Shown: positions 15,305-21,208 of the stretch, one piece after another | Layout: each line of letters starts with the position of its first letter | Position numbering within the stretch: the first letter of the stretch is position 1 | Source of the DNA: a virus | Length of the DNA stretch: 23,178 nucleotides | Virus record (IMG/VR): IMGVR_UViG_3300042691_019371 | Coordinates: 1 to 23,178 of that record | Reading direction: 5' to 3' (one strand) | Notes under the pieces: model-generated | The model's database searches: none | What the model was told of the DNA's origin: nothing | The model's input: the letters and a program-made list of their open reading frames with translations, nothing else | Position numbers and translations under genes: made by a program

Positions 15305-15615
15305 CGGCCCGCCTCCAGCAGCGAGATCACGTCCTCGTCGTTGACGAGACGGTATTCTTCGCCGTCCAGGCCCTTGATGTTCACGCCCGCGTATTGGGCG
15401 GTCACGACCCGGTCGCCGGGCGAAGGCTTCCGCGCATCGCCCCAATCGGCGAAGGCGTTCTCGCCTGTGGCCAAGATGATGCCCCGGACAGTGGCGTACT
15501 TCTCTCGGTCCTTGGTGGTGTCGGGAATGAAGATCCCGCCAGCCGTCTTCTCTTCGACGCGATCGGGCTGAATCAGCACTTTCACGTCCAGTGGCGCGAT
15601 GCCGCTGGGGTTCAT
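15301..15615 (-). CDS. GroES-like co-chaperonin
   Basis: A 104-residue protein, the usual length of GroES/Cpn10 (about 95-100). Features in order: an opening strand VKVLIQPDRVEEKT like the GroES N-terminus; GGIFIP (26-31), which matches the GGIVIP motif of the mobile loop that contacts GroEL; TVRGIILATGE (42-52), the second conserved strand; PGDRVVTAQYAGVNI (66-80), equal to the conserved GDxVLF.xYxG motif; and EEYRLVNDEDVISLL (86-100), equal to the C-terminal EEYLxxxxxDILA motif. A phage co-chaperonin would cap host GroEL while capsid proteins fold, as T4 gp31 does. Its place between portal and scaffold supports a head-assembly role. Confidence 0.85.
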   Translation of the reverse strand: MNPSGIAPLDVKVLIQPDRVEEKTAGGIFIPDTTKDREKYATVRGIILATGENAFADWGDARKPSPGDRVVTAQYAGVNIKGLDGEEYRLVNDEDVISLLEAGR

Positions 15616-15653
15616 GGCTTTCTCGTTTTCTCGGGGGTTTGGACCCTGTCGGG

Positions 15654-15872
15654 TCAGCCGGTCTCAGGACCGGATTGCTCGGGGAACCAGTCAGACCAGT
15701 CCAGGTCCGGGATTTCCCCCAATATCTTGGCCATCGTCTGCGTTTCCGGCGCCAGGGAAGCCCCCGCCGCCCATTGCGCCGCCAGGGCCGACTGCCGGGC
15801 CTTGAGCCCCGCCATCGCCTTGACCGTCAGCGGGTTGGCCCGCCACTCCCTGAACTCGGCTTCCGTCATCAT
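15654..15872 (-). CDS. Small conserved phage protein overlapping the portal 3' end
   Basis: About 72 residues from the ATG pair at 15872/15869 (MMTEAEFREWRANPLTVKAM). The reading has high third-position GC throughout and an ordinary soluble, helical composition ending LDWSDWFPEQSGPETG. Small proteins starting MTEAEFREW..-PLT are, from memory, common just after portal genes in podoviruses, function unknown. It overlaps the last 182 bases of the portal reading frame, in another frame, which is far more than any other junction here. This suggests either true dual coding or that the portal frame has lost its original stop near 15870. Confidence 0.7.
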   Translation of the reverse strand: MMTEAEFREWRANPLTVKAMAGLKARQSALAAQWAAGASLAPETQTMAKILGEIPDLDWSDWFPEQSGPETG

Positions 15873-17721
15873 CGGACTGCATCTCCGCCCGGACAATTCG
15901 CGCCACGGCCTCAAACAGGGCGGGGTCGGTCAGCAGGCTTTCCAGCGTGATCTTTTCGGCTCCCGCCAGCTTGGCGGCGATCTCGGCGTCGGCCTGACGC
16001 TCCTTGAGCCGCAGCTCGCGATCCCTGGCCGCTATGTCAGCCTTGATCTTCATCTCTTCCGGAGAGGGTGGCGGCGGCCCCTGCGGGAACAACTCCTCAA
16101 TGTCCGGAATCGAGGCCGCTCCGAGCACCCGCTCGGTGATGACCTTGTCGTTCATCCCCTTGCCGAGGAACTGCATCAGGAACTGCGCCCGGCCGATGCG
16201 CTGCATGTCGGAGACAACAGTCGGGTCGCTCACGGGAATGACGTCGACATCGCCCGACTCGTAGTCCGCGCGGGCCGCGACACCGGGCTTGTCGTGGAAC
16301 TCGAAATACACCTGGTCGTCGAGGAACAGGCGGTTGAGGCGGGCCAGCTTCGTCAGCTCGCTCCGCAGCGACCGGTGAACCCGCTTGTAGATGGCCGAGA
16401 AGACCTTCAGGCCCTGCTCAATCATGGCCAGCGTCGTGCCGACCGGCTGGTTGGCCTGCTGCGTCTCGCCGGTCAGGATGTCCTTGGTGGCGGTGATGTC
16501 CTTGGCCGCTTCAACCATCATGCCCAGGAGCGAGAACAGGACCGCCGACGGCTCCCTGACGGGCAAGGGGACGATGTTTCGGGCGAGGTCCCCGCCCTCG
16601 TTCTGGACGCGCTTCCACTCGCCGAGCTTGAAACTGCTCGACCCGCCCTTGAGCGTCACGCCCCCGCCGATGAATCCCCCGCCAGTGTTGGCCAATGCGC
16701 CGGCGTCGAGCAACTGGTTGATCGTGGCGTTGATCGTCTCGTTGAGCGAGTGCAACAGGTGGCCGAAGCCGATGTCGTACCAGGACCCGTCCAGCGACGG
16801 GATGAAGCCGTACTTGGTGTAATACGGCACGCCACGGATTGCCCGAACCGTTCCATCTGGGTTCAGTGTCACCCCGTCCTCGTCATAGCGGGCGACGATC
16901 CGGACGACCTTCTGCTGATCCTTGTGGACGGTGACGATGTAGGGCTCGGGATAGCCGTCGCCGTCCAGATCCAGCAGGCGGTGCTGCTCCAGGAACTCGA
17001 CCGGGGCCGACTCGTCCGCTTGACTGTCCAGCACGATGTCAAGCCACAGGCCCGACCGCACCCGCTCCAGCACTTGGTGCGGATACAGCGGGACGATCTC
17101 GGTCTCGCGCGGCTTGTCCTCCGTCGCCATGTAGTGGACGACGAAGCGCTCGGGCGGGATCAGGCGGGACTTGTTGCGCCCTTCAATCGGGTCAAACCAG
17201 GTCTTGCGGATCATGCACCCGACGACGGGCAGCATGTGGAGCAAGCGGTCGGTGTCGGCCTCCCATTCCGGCATCTCTTCGAGAAGCTGCCATGACAGGT
17301 GATTGCCGACCCGGTCGGCCCGGTCGCGCTTCTCCGGCGTCGGCTTGCCGAGCACCTTGCCCTTGGCCACGTTCCAGCCGTCGACGATGGCCGGATAGGC
17401 GCGGGCCGCGAACTGGATGGCGGCCGTGGTGACCAGCGGGTACTTGATGTTCGCCGCGTTCTGCCAGGGGAAGGTCTTGGCCTCCCTGACCTGCATGGCC
17501 AGCTTCACGGCCTGGTCGTGCTTTTCGTCCCAGCCCGCGTCCTTGCGGGACTGCAGGTCGATCTGGAACTCCTCGACCACCTTGGCGCCAATCTGGCCAA
17601 GGTCGGTGTCTTTCATCAGCGCCGCCAGATTGGGCGAACTGATGTTGGAGAGAATGGCTGGGATCAGGGACGGCTCGGGAGCCTGTTCAGTATCCGGAGT
17701 GAGGGTTGGCGTTTCGATCAT
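15691..17721 (-). CDS. Portal protein
   Basis: A 676-residue protein with GAGGAG about 8 bases before the ATG; it overlaps the terminase 3' end by 35 bases. Portal features include the N-terminal AKTFPWQNAANIKYPLVTTA segment, RLIPPERFVVHY, LLDLDGDGYPEPYIVTVHKD (wing region), the stem-like NETINATINQLLDAGALANT, and ATKDILTGETQQANQPVGTT. The last is the recognisable core of large P22-type podovirus portals. The late part (EEMKIKADIAARDRELRLKE) is a helical barrel-like segment. The final ~60 residues after MQSDDDG are a Gly/Pro/Gln-rich stretch unlike the rest. They overlap another gene in a different frame, so they may be an extension caused by a frameshift. The dodecameric portal is the DNA channel and docking site for terminase. 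Confidence 0.9.
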   Translation of the reverse strand: MIETPTLTPDTEQAPEPSLIPAILSNISSPNLAALMKDTDLGQIGAKVVEEFQIDLQSRKDAGWDEKHDQAVKLAMQVREAKTFPWQNAANIKYPLVTTAAIQFAARAYPAIVDGWNVAKGKVLGKPTPEKRDRADRVGNHLSWQLLEEMPEWEADTDRLLHMLPVVGCMIRKTWFDPIEGRNKSRLIPPERFVVHYMATEDKPRETEIVPLYPHQVLERVRSGLWLDIVLDSQADESAPVEFLEQHRLLDLDGDGYPEPYIVTVHKDQQKVVRIVARYDEDGVTLNPDGTVRAIRGVPYYTKYGFIPSLDGSWYDIGFGHLLHSLNETINATINQLLDAGALANTGGGFIGGGVTLKGGSSSFKLGEWKRVQNEGGDLARNIVPLPVREPSAVLFSLLGMMVEAAKDITATKDILTGETQQANQPVGTTLAMIEQGLKVFSAIYKRVHRSLRSELTKLARLNRLFLDDQVYFEFHDKPGVAARADYESGDVDVIPVSDPTVVSDMQRIGRAQFLMQFLGKGMNDKVITERVLGAASIPDIEELFPQGPPPPSPEEMKIKADIAARDRELRLKERQADAEIAAKLAGAEKITLESLLTDPALFEAVARIVRAEMQSDDDGSRVQGVAGQPADGQGDGGAQGPAVGPGGAMGGGGFPGAGNADDGQDIGGNPGPGLV

Positions 17722-19027
17722 CCCACTCCTCTTCGTCGTCCCAGCCCGCGTCTCGTTCTTGCGGCTTGCCCACCGCGAAGGTGCGGAAGGCGTCGGCCGG
17801 GTGCGAAGCCCAGTCGTGCAAGGGCGCGTCCCGGTAGGCCTTCAGCTTCTCGTCCCAGACCCGGCGGTAGGATCGCAGGGCGTCGATTCCGTGGGCACAG
17901 CGCTCCTTGTCGAACACTGTAACCGGCAGGATCTTGCGGACCTCGTTGATGTCGTTGGCGACACTTGGCGTGCGAGGCACTACCCGGACGTTCTTGAGCC
18001 CCAGCGACCGCACCGTGGCCGCGATGCTCGCCGCTTCAGGCAGGGCCACGTTCTTGTTGTCGGCGTCATGCGGGAGCAGGTGCTCCCCGTAGATATAGGG
18101 GCGGGACTGAATCTCGCGGACGTACCAGTCAATGCCCTGGGAGGTGTTGGCGACGTAATCGATCGCGGCCCATCCGCCGGCCGTGCGCTGCATGAACCAG
18201 ATGACGAACGTGTCGGAAGCACCAATGTCCCATGCGGTGTGAACCTGGCGACCCGGATTGTACGGAACCCGGTCAATCCCGCCTTCACGCTCCAGTTTGT
18301 CGATAACGCGGGCGTAGTAGGCCCCGGGCAACGCCGCTGACCACGAGCACATATACTCCTGCTCGTAGATGGCCTCTCCGTCGGCTTCGCCGCGCTCGGC
18401 GATCAACTCGGCCTTTTCACCCGCCAGGGCCTCGGGAGAGAACACGCCCGTGTCCAGCGAGGTGAGATGCTCGGAAAACCACTCTTCCGACCCTTGGGCC
18501 ATCTGGAACATGCGGTGAGCATGGTTCCGACCGCGTGGGGTTGTGATGAACATGGCCCAGCCGCCGTTTTCCAGCAGGATTGGGCGGATCAGAGACCACG
18601 CCTGCGGATTGGACAGCGCCCACTCCGAAAACACCACCCCAATGGGTGGTGTCCCCACCAAGGCGTCATAGTTGTCAGACCCGATCACCTGCCATGTGCT
18701 TCCGGTCTTGAACCGGACCATCATGTCCTGCTCTCGGGTTGTCTCCCTCAGCGCCTGGGGGAAGGCATCGTCAATGCGACGCCGCCCCGTGTGCGGGTTT
18801 ACGGCGTCCCAGATCGCCTTTCGGGCCTGGTTCTGCTGGGGAAGCAGGTGCCAGTAGACCCCGACCCGCTCATGCGCGGCGCAAGCGGTGAAGTGGAGCG
18901 CTAGGTCGTCCTTGCCGTGGCGGCGGGGCCAGATGGCAACGGCCCGCTTCCCGCCGCCGTGCATGTAGCGCCAGAGCGGTTCCTGATAGGGGCGGGGTTG
19001 CCACTGATGCGGCAGATCGATCTTCAC
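17687..19027 (-). CDS. terL: Terminase large subunit
   Basis: A 446-residue protein from a GTG start at 19027 that overlaps the stop of the small subunit gene (GTGA). ATPase motifs: a Walker A variant WPRRHGKDD (33-41), a Walker B-like VVFSEWA (131-137) and coupling motif TTPRG (162-166). Walker B has Ser where many terminases have Asp before the catalytic Glu, a form recalled from podovirus terminases. The C-terminal RNase H-like nuclease domain shows three acidic positions: Asp267 in WDIGASD, Asp321 in HDADN and Asp412 in HPADAF. It docks on the portal, drives DNA into the prohead and cuts the concatemer. An acidic C-terminal tail (DDEEEWDD) precedes the end. Gene order TerS-TerL-portal is standard. 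Confidence 0.93.
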   Translation of the reverse strand: MKIDLPHQWQPRPYQEPLWRYMHGGGKRAVAIWPRRHGKDDLALHFTACAAHERVGVYWHLLPQQNQARKAIWDAVNPHTGRRRIDDAFPQALRETTREQDMMVRFKTGSTWQVIGSDNYDALVGTPPIGVVFSEWALSNPQAWSLIRPILLENGGWAMFITTPRGRNHAHRMFQMAQGSEEWFSEHLTSLDTGVFSPEALAGEKAELIAERGEADGEAIYEQEYMCSWSAALPGAYYARVIDKLEREGGIDRVPYNPGRQVHTAWDIGASDTFVIWFMQRTAGGWAAIDYVANTSQGIDWYVREIQSRPYIYGEHLLPHDADNKNVALPEAASIAATVRSLGLKNVRVVPRTPSVANDINEVRKILPVTVFDKERCAHGIDALRSYRRVWDEKLKAYRDAPLHDWASHPADAFRTFAVGKPQERDAGWDDEEEWDDRNANPHSGY

Positions 19028-19458
19028 GCGGGCTTGTTGATGACAATCTGAAGCGGCGCGTCACCCTCGGCGCCGCCCGTCAGCGCAACCTTGTCGCCGT
19101 AGCGCTTGGGGTCCCACTTCGCGAGAAGCTTCAGGCGGGTGTCGATCCGCAGCTTGGCGCGCTGGACGAACTCGGTGTCACAGACCTCGCGATCATCCGC
19201 ACCGACCAGCTTGACGTCATTCGACTTGTCGTCCGCGATTTCCAGGCACTGAACCGCCAGAGCATCAAAGCCCTCATCCCTCGCGCGCGCGAAGTCGGCG
19301 GAAAAGGTTTCGTGCGCCGCCTTCCAATCGCTGACCGTGCGAACAGCCGGCATGTGGTCGTCGCGACAGATGACGGCGAGCGGCTCGCCTTTTGCTAGGC
19401 GCGCACAGATTTCGTCCGCTATCTCTTGGGTAAATCCGCTTGGGCGCCCTAGGGGCAT
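19024..19458 (-). CDS. terS: Terminase small subunit
   Basis: A 144-residue protein from the ATG at 19458, with GGGAGGG about 5-10 bases ahead; the longer reading to 19701 runs through the upstream gene and intergenic space and is rejected. The N-terminal half (MPLGRPSGFTQEIADEICAR, then LAKGEPLAVICRDDHMPAVR, TVSDWKAAHETFSADFARAR) is the typical DNA-binding HTH of small terminases of this class. TRLKLLAKWDPKRYGDKVAL (about 108-128) is the conserved core that follows. The C-terminus ends APLQIVINKPA. It recognises the packaging start and hands DNA to the large subunit. Start and stop overlap between the two subunits suggests balanced synthesis. Confidence 0.92.
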   Translation of the reverse strand: MPLGRPSGFTQEIADEICARLAKGEPLAVICRDDHMPAVRTVSDWKAAHETFSADFARARDEGFDALAVQCLEIADDKSNDVKLVGADDREVCDTEFVQRAKLRIDTRLKLLAKWDPKRYGDKVALTGGAEGDAPLQIVINKPA

Positions 19459-19559
19459 GGTCCCTCCCTCGCCGCGCTCGTGCGGCTGTCTGGATGGGGT
19501 GGTGATTGGGTTGGTCCCAGCCCTTGGCCTGGTCTGGTCGCTGGGGGAGTAAGGCGCGG
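19459..19559. other. Intergenic segment before terS
   Basis: About 100 bases without a gene between the stop of the 19560-19889 gene and the terS start. The plus strand is markedly G+T-rich with several G-runs (around 19493-19552); the minus-strand mRNA is correspondingly C-rich and would be little structured. Apart from the terS ribosome-binding site, no promoter or terminator is recognisable. A packaging (pac) site near or in terS is usual in P22-type phages and could lie here, but no motif proves it. Confidence 0.3.
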
Positions 19560-19889
19560 CTACGATTGGTTGCGGGTTCCGCCGACTGTGAGCGTCGGTC
19601 GCCAGTCGTCTTCGATGGCTGCCTCGGCGATGCTGTCGCGGAGGATGCTGGCCACCGTGTCGGGGAAGGCGCGCATAGGGAGGCAGGCGCCCGTGTCCCA
19701 ATAGGCGTAGCTGGACCCGTCGCTGGCGATGCCGACCAGGGCATAGGCGCGAATGTCGCGCTCCCTGACCAGATCACCGGCTATGGATCGGAGGTCCTTG
19801 CCGAGCTCGCGCTTGCGGCGCTGCTCCACGGTGTTCTTGTGCGCGGTCAGGCTGACCGGCTTGGCGTGTCGCTTTCCCGTGCTGGCCAT
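19560..19889 (-). CDS. Unknown phage protein, first gene of the late operon
   Basis: A 109-residue protein. The start at 19889 has GAGGTG about 7 bases upstream. Residues 1-45 are strongly basic (KRHAKPVSLTAHKNTVEQRR, then KRELGKDLR). This is followed by RERDIRAYALVGIASDGSSY AYWDTG and a helical end. The layout resembles small prophage proteins annotated only as hypothetical. It is the first gene after the promoter/terminator leader at 19925-20020 and is followed after about 100 bases by terS. A basic N-terminus might bind nucleic acid; nothing further can be said. Confidence 0.7.
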   Translation of the reverse strand: MASTGKRHAKPVSLTAHKNTVEQRRKRELGKDLRSIAGDLVRERDIRAYALVGIASDGSSYAYWDTGACLPMRAFPDTVASILRDSIAEAAIEDDWRPTLTVGGTRNQS

Positions 19890-19924
19890 CGGCGCACCTC
19901 AGAACACAGACGGGCGGGCAGATA

Positions 19925-19956
19925 CGACAAAGCCCCGCGCTCTTGAGAGCCGGGGC
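19925..19956 (-). terminator. Leader terminator / attenuator upstream of the late operon
   Basis: On the minus strand the 6-bp stem GCCCCG/CGGGGC (19951-19956 with 19932-19937) stacks on a 4-bp stem GCTC/GAGC across one bulged base, with loop TCAA at 19943-19946. It is followed by TTTGTCGT (19931-19924). The T-run is short, so termination may be partial. A smaller GCGC-TTC-GCGC hairpin lies just before it (19969-19979). Confidence 0.7.
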
Positions 19957-19990
19957 CTGTCTCCGGACGCGCGAAGCGCCTCTTACCCTT

Positions 19991-20020
19991 TTGATAGGTC
20001 GATTTGCGCGGAAACGTCAA
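19991..20020 (-). promoter_or_regulatory. Putative sigma70-type promoter for the late operon
   Basis: On the minus strand TTGACG (20020-20015; five of six consensus bases) and TATCAA (19996-19991; four of six) are separated by 18 bases. The -35 box overlaps the TGA stop of the upstream gene. A start site would be near 19984, followed within about 60 bases by two hairpins and a T-run. Confidence 0.5.
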
Positions 20021-20754
20021 GCCGCCTCTCGCTTGGGAAGCAGCCTGAACGCGACGCTGGCCATGTCAAGGGCAAGGCGCAGTTCGGACTCCATCACCAA
20101 AACGGCGCGATCATCGCCACCGACCAGTTGGCGAAGGTTCTGGCCTTGGCCGCAAACCGCCTCGATGACTGATGACAGGCGGGTCGCGCCGGTGGCCTGA
20201 TCCAGATGGTGGTGGACGGCGCGGATCGCGTCGGCTGCGTTCTGCTTATCGAAGGCCCGGCGCTTGATCTCCTCGATGGTCGGCTCGATGCCGCCGCCCC
20301 GATTGTCGTTCGCGCTTATGCGAAGGTCGTCTTTCTTGGCCTGGGCGTATAAGTCCGCGTATCGGTTGCCCGTCGTGATCTGAGCCCCGCTTAGGCGGCG
20401 CTGCTTGCGGGTCGTGAGCCATACCCATCCGTCGCGGGTTGTGCCCTCGTGGGCTTTGTCGGTTTCAATCCCGCGACCAGCCAAAAGCCGGGCCTGCTCC
20501 TCGCCCGCGTGGGCCATTTCCTCGTCGGCCAAACGCTCGGCATAGTCCGCCAGCTTGCGGTCGATCAGGTCCATGTCCTCCCGCGCCTGGTTGAGCATCC
20601 GCAGGGCGATGTAGTTTTCGGCCTTGGCCAACGGCCCGGCCTGATGGGCTCCCGGCATGGCCTCGACCCGGGCGCGCAGGATCTCGGCTCGCTTCTCCAG
20701 CTTCTTGCGCTCAAGGGCGGCCTTGGCGTTCGCGTTGGCGGTCAGGCGGGTCAT
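20017..20754 (-). CDS. Phage protein with a DUF6456-like C-terminal region
   Basis: A 245-residue protein. Residues 1-90 are a charged helical region (coiled-coil-like, ERKKLEKRAEILRARVEAMP onward). The second half includes LSGAQITTGNRYADLYAQAK, SANDNRGGG and a C-terminal helix pair with IEAVCGQGQNLRQLVGGDDR and LRLALDMASVAFRLLP. This arrangement, a TxAQxxAGxRxxxDY-type motif followed by a 'V-C-G-x-G' helix and a terminal 'LRLAL' helix, recalls the alphaproteobacterial DUF6456 family, whose role I cannot state. Assignment is tentative. The ATG overlaps the upstream stop (ATGA). Being in the replication module it may be a regulator or replication accessory; that is inference. Its stop lies in the -35 box of the next promoter. 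Confidence 0.7.
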   Translation of the reverse strand: MTRLTANANAKAALERKKLEKRAEILRARVEAMPGAHQAGPLAKAENYIALRMLNQAREDMDLIDRKLADYAERLADEEMAHAGEEQARLLAGRGIETDKAHEGTTRDGWVWLTTRKQRRLSGAQITTGNRYADLYAQAKKDDLRISANDNRGGGIEPTIEEIKRRAFDKQNAADAIRAVHHHLDQATGATRLSSVIEAVCGQGQNLRQLVGGDDRAVLVMESELRLALDMASVAFRLLPKREAA

Positions 20755-20963
20755 GCGGCTTTGTCTCCGGTCTGGCGGGGGAGGTCGTTGGCGGGGCGGA
20801 TCATGGCTTCGTCGGCGGCCTGGATTGCCATGTCGGCGTCGAGCAGGTTCGCCGCAGCCTCACGCAACAGCCGTCCGCCCTCGCAGCCGCGTGGACGACA
20901 CTCGGCCCGGTGGATCAGGCCGTCAGCGATGACGCGAAGCGTAGTATCGTTTGCGGGTTTCAT
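20751..20963 (-). CDS. Small unknown phage protein
   Basis: A 70-residue soluble protein (MKPANDTTLRVIADGLIHRA ...). It is mostly helical, Ala/Arg/Asp-rich, with two cysteines (Cys22, Cys27 in AECRPRGCEGG). It ends RPANDLPRQTGDKAA. It has ATGA overlaps at both ends, with 20017-20754 downstream and with the doubtful frame at 20960-21208 upstream. Its expression may come from the promoter at 21090-21117. No family recognised; third-position GC is high as in its neighbours. Confidence 0.6.
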   Translation of the reverse strand: MKPANDTTLRVIADGLIHRAECRPRGCEGGRLLREAAANLLDADMAIQAADEAMIRPANDLPRQTGDKAA

Positions 20964-21208
20964 GCGGCCTCGGCTTGGCTAGACATGGCGCGATGTTGGA
21001 AACCCTCGCGCGCGGTAACGGACTCGGTGTAACCGTTGTTGGAAAGTCCCTTGAGGGACTTCCAACAACTAACCAAACATCGAGTAGTTATTATAATATA
21101 TATATTTAATATCTCAAACGCGCGCGAGCGCGCGCGCCTGAAAGGTCCGTTACGCCCGTTACGTCGGGCCGTTACGGATGCGTAACGGGGGCCGTAACGC
21201 GGGGTCAT
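20960..21208 (-). CDS. Doubtful 82-residue frame across the regulatory region
   Basis: A frame from the ATG at 21208 to the TGA at 20960 has ATGA overlaps with both the primase stop and the next start, exactly like the true genes around it, which argues for it. Against it, the middle (21070-21117) is AT-rich and encodes an unlikely run (EILNIYIIITTRCLV), the 5' part merely translates the CGTWACG repeats (RYGPRY, RRNGRNG), and third-position GC is lost. It may be a real gene that hosts regulatory DNA, a decayed gene, or chance. No similarity recognised. Confidence 0.25.
   Translation of the reverse strand: MTPRYGPRYASVTARRNGRNGPFRRARSRAFEILNIYIIITTRCLVSCWKSLKGLSNNGYTESVTAREGFQHRAMSSQAEAA
21035..21069. 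repeat. Long hairpin (15-bp stem, one bulge, 4-base loop)
   Basis: Left arm 21035-21050 starts GTTGTTGG; right arm 21055-21069 ends CCAACAAC. The arms pair over 15 bp with a single bulged A and a TTGA loop at 21051-21054. No T-run follows on either strand, so it is not an ordinary terminator. It lies about 15-50 bases downstream of the start site expected from the promoter at 21090-21117, so it would be at the 5' end of that RNA. A partial copy of the arm (TGTTGGAAA) recurs at 20994-21002. Confidence 0.75.
21090..21117 (-). promoter_or_regulatory. Near-consensus sigma70-type promoter in AT-rich DNA
   Basis: On the minus strand TTGAGA (21117-21112) and a perfect TATAAT (21095-21090) are 16 bases apart; shifting the -35 box to TTTGAG gives 17. 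The segment 21080-21116 is almost pure A+T in a genome that is otherwise about two thirds GC. Transcription would run left into 20751-20963 and onward. The same AT-rich block could serve as an unwinding element. Confidence 0.6.
21147..21199. repeat. Cluster of five CGTWACG palindromic repeats
   Basis: CCGTTACG occurs at 21147, 21156 and 21169; the opposite orientation follows as CGTAACGG at 21181 and CGTAACG at 21193. Because CGTTACG and CGTAACG are reverse complements, each copy is an odd palindrome CGT-W-ACG. Spacings are 9-13 bases, near one helical turn. A related GTAACGG lies at 21015-21021 and GTAACCG at 21029-21035, on the other side of the promoter. They look like operator or iteron sites. 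Confidence 0.7.

Noticed and set aside
15118-17295. Plus-strand open frame of 725 codons opposite portal and co-chaperonin genes
   Set aside because: The minus strand carries clear portal and GroES motifs here; the plus frame has no recognisable motif and crosses several gene boundaries.
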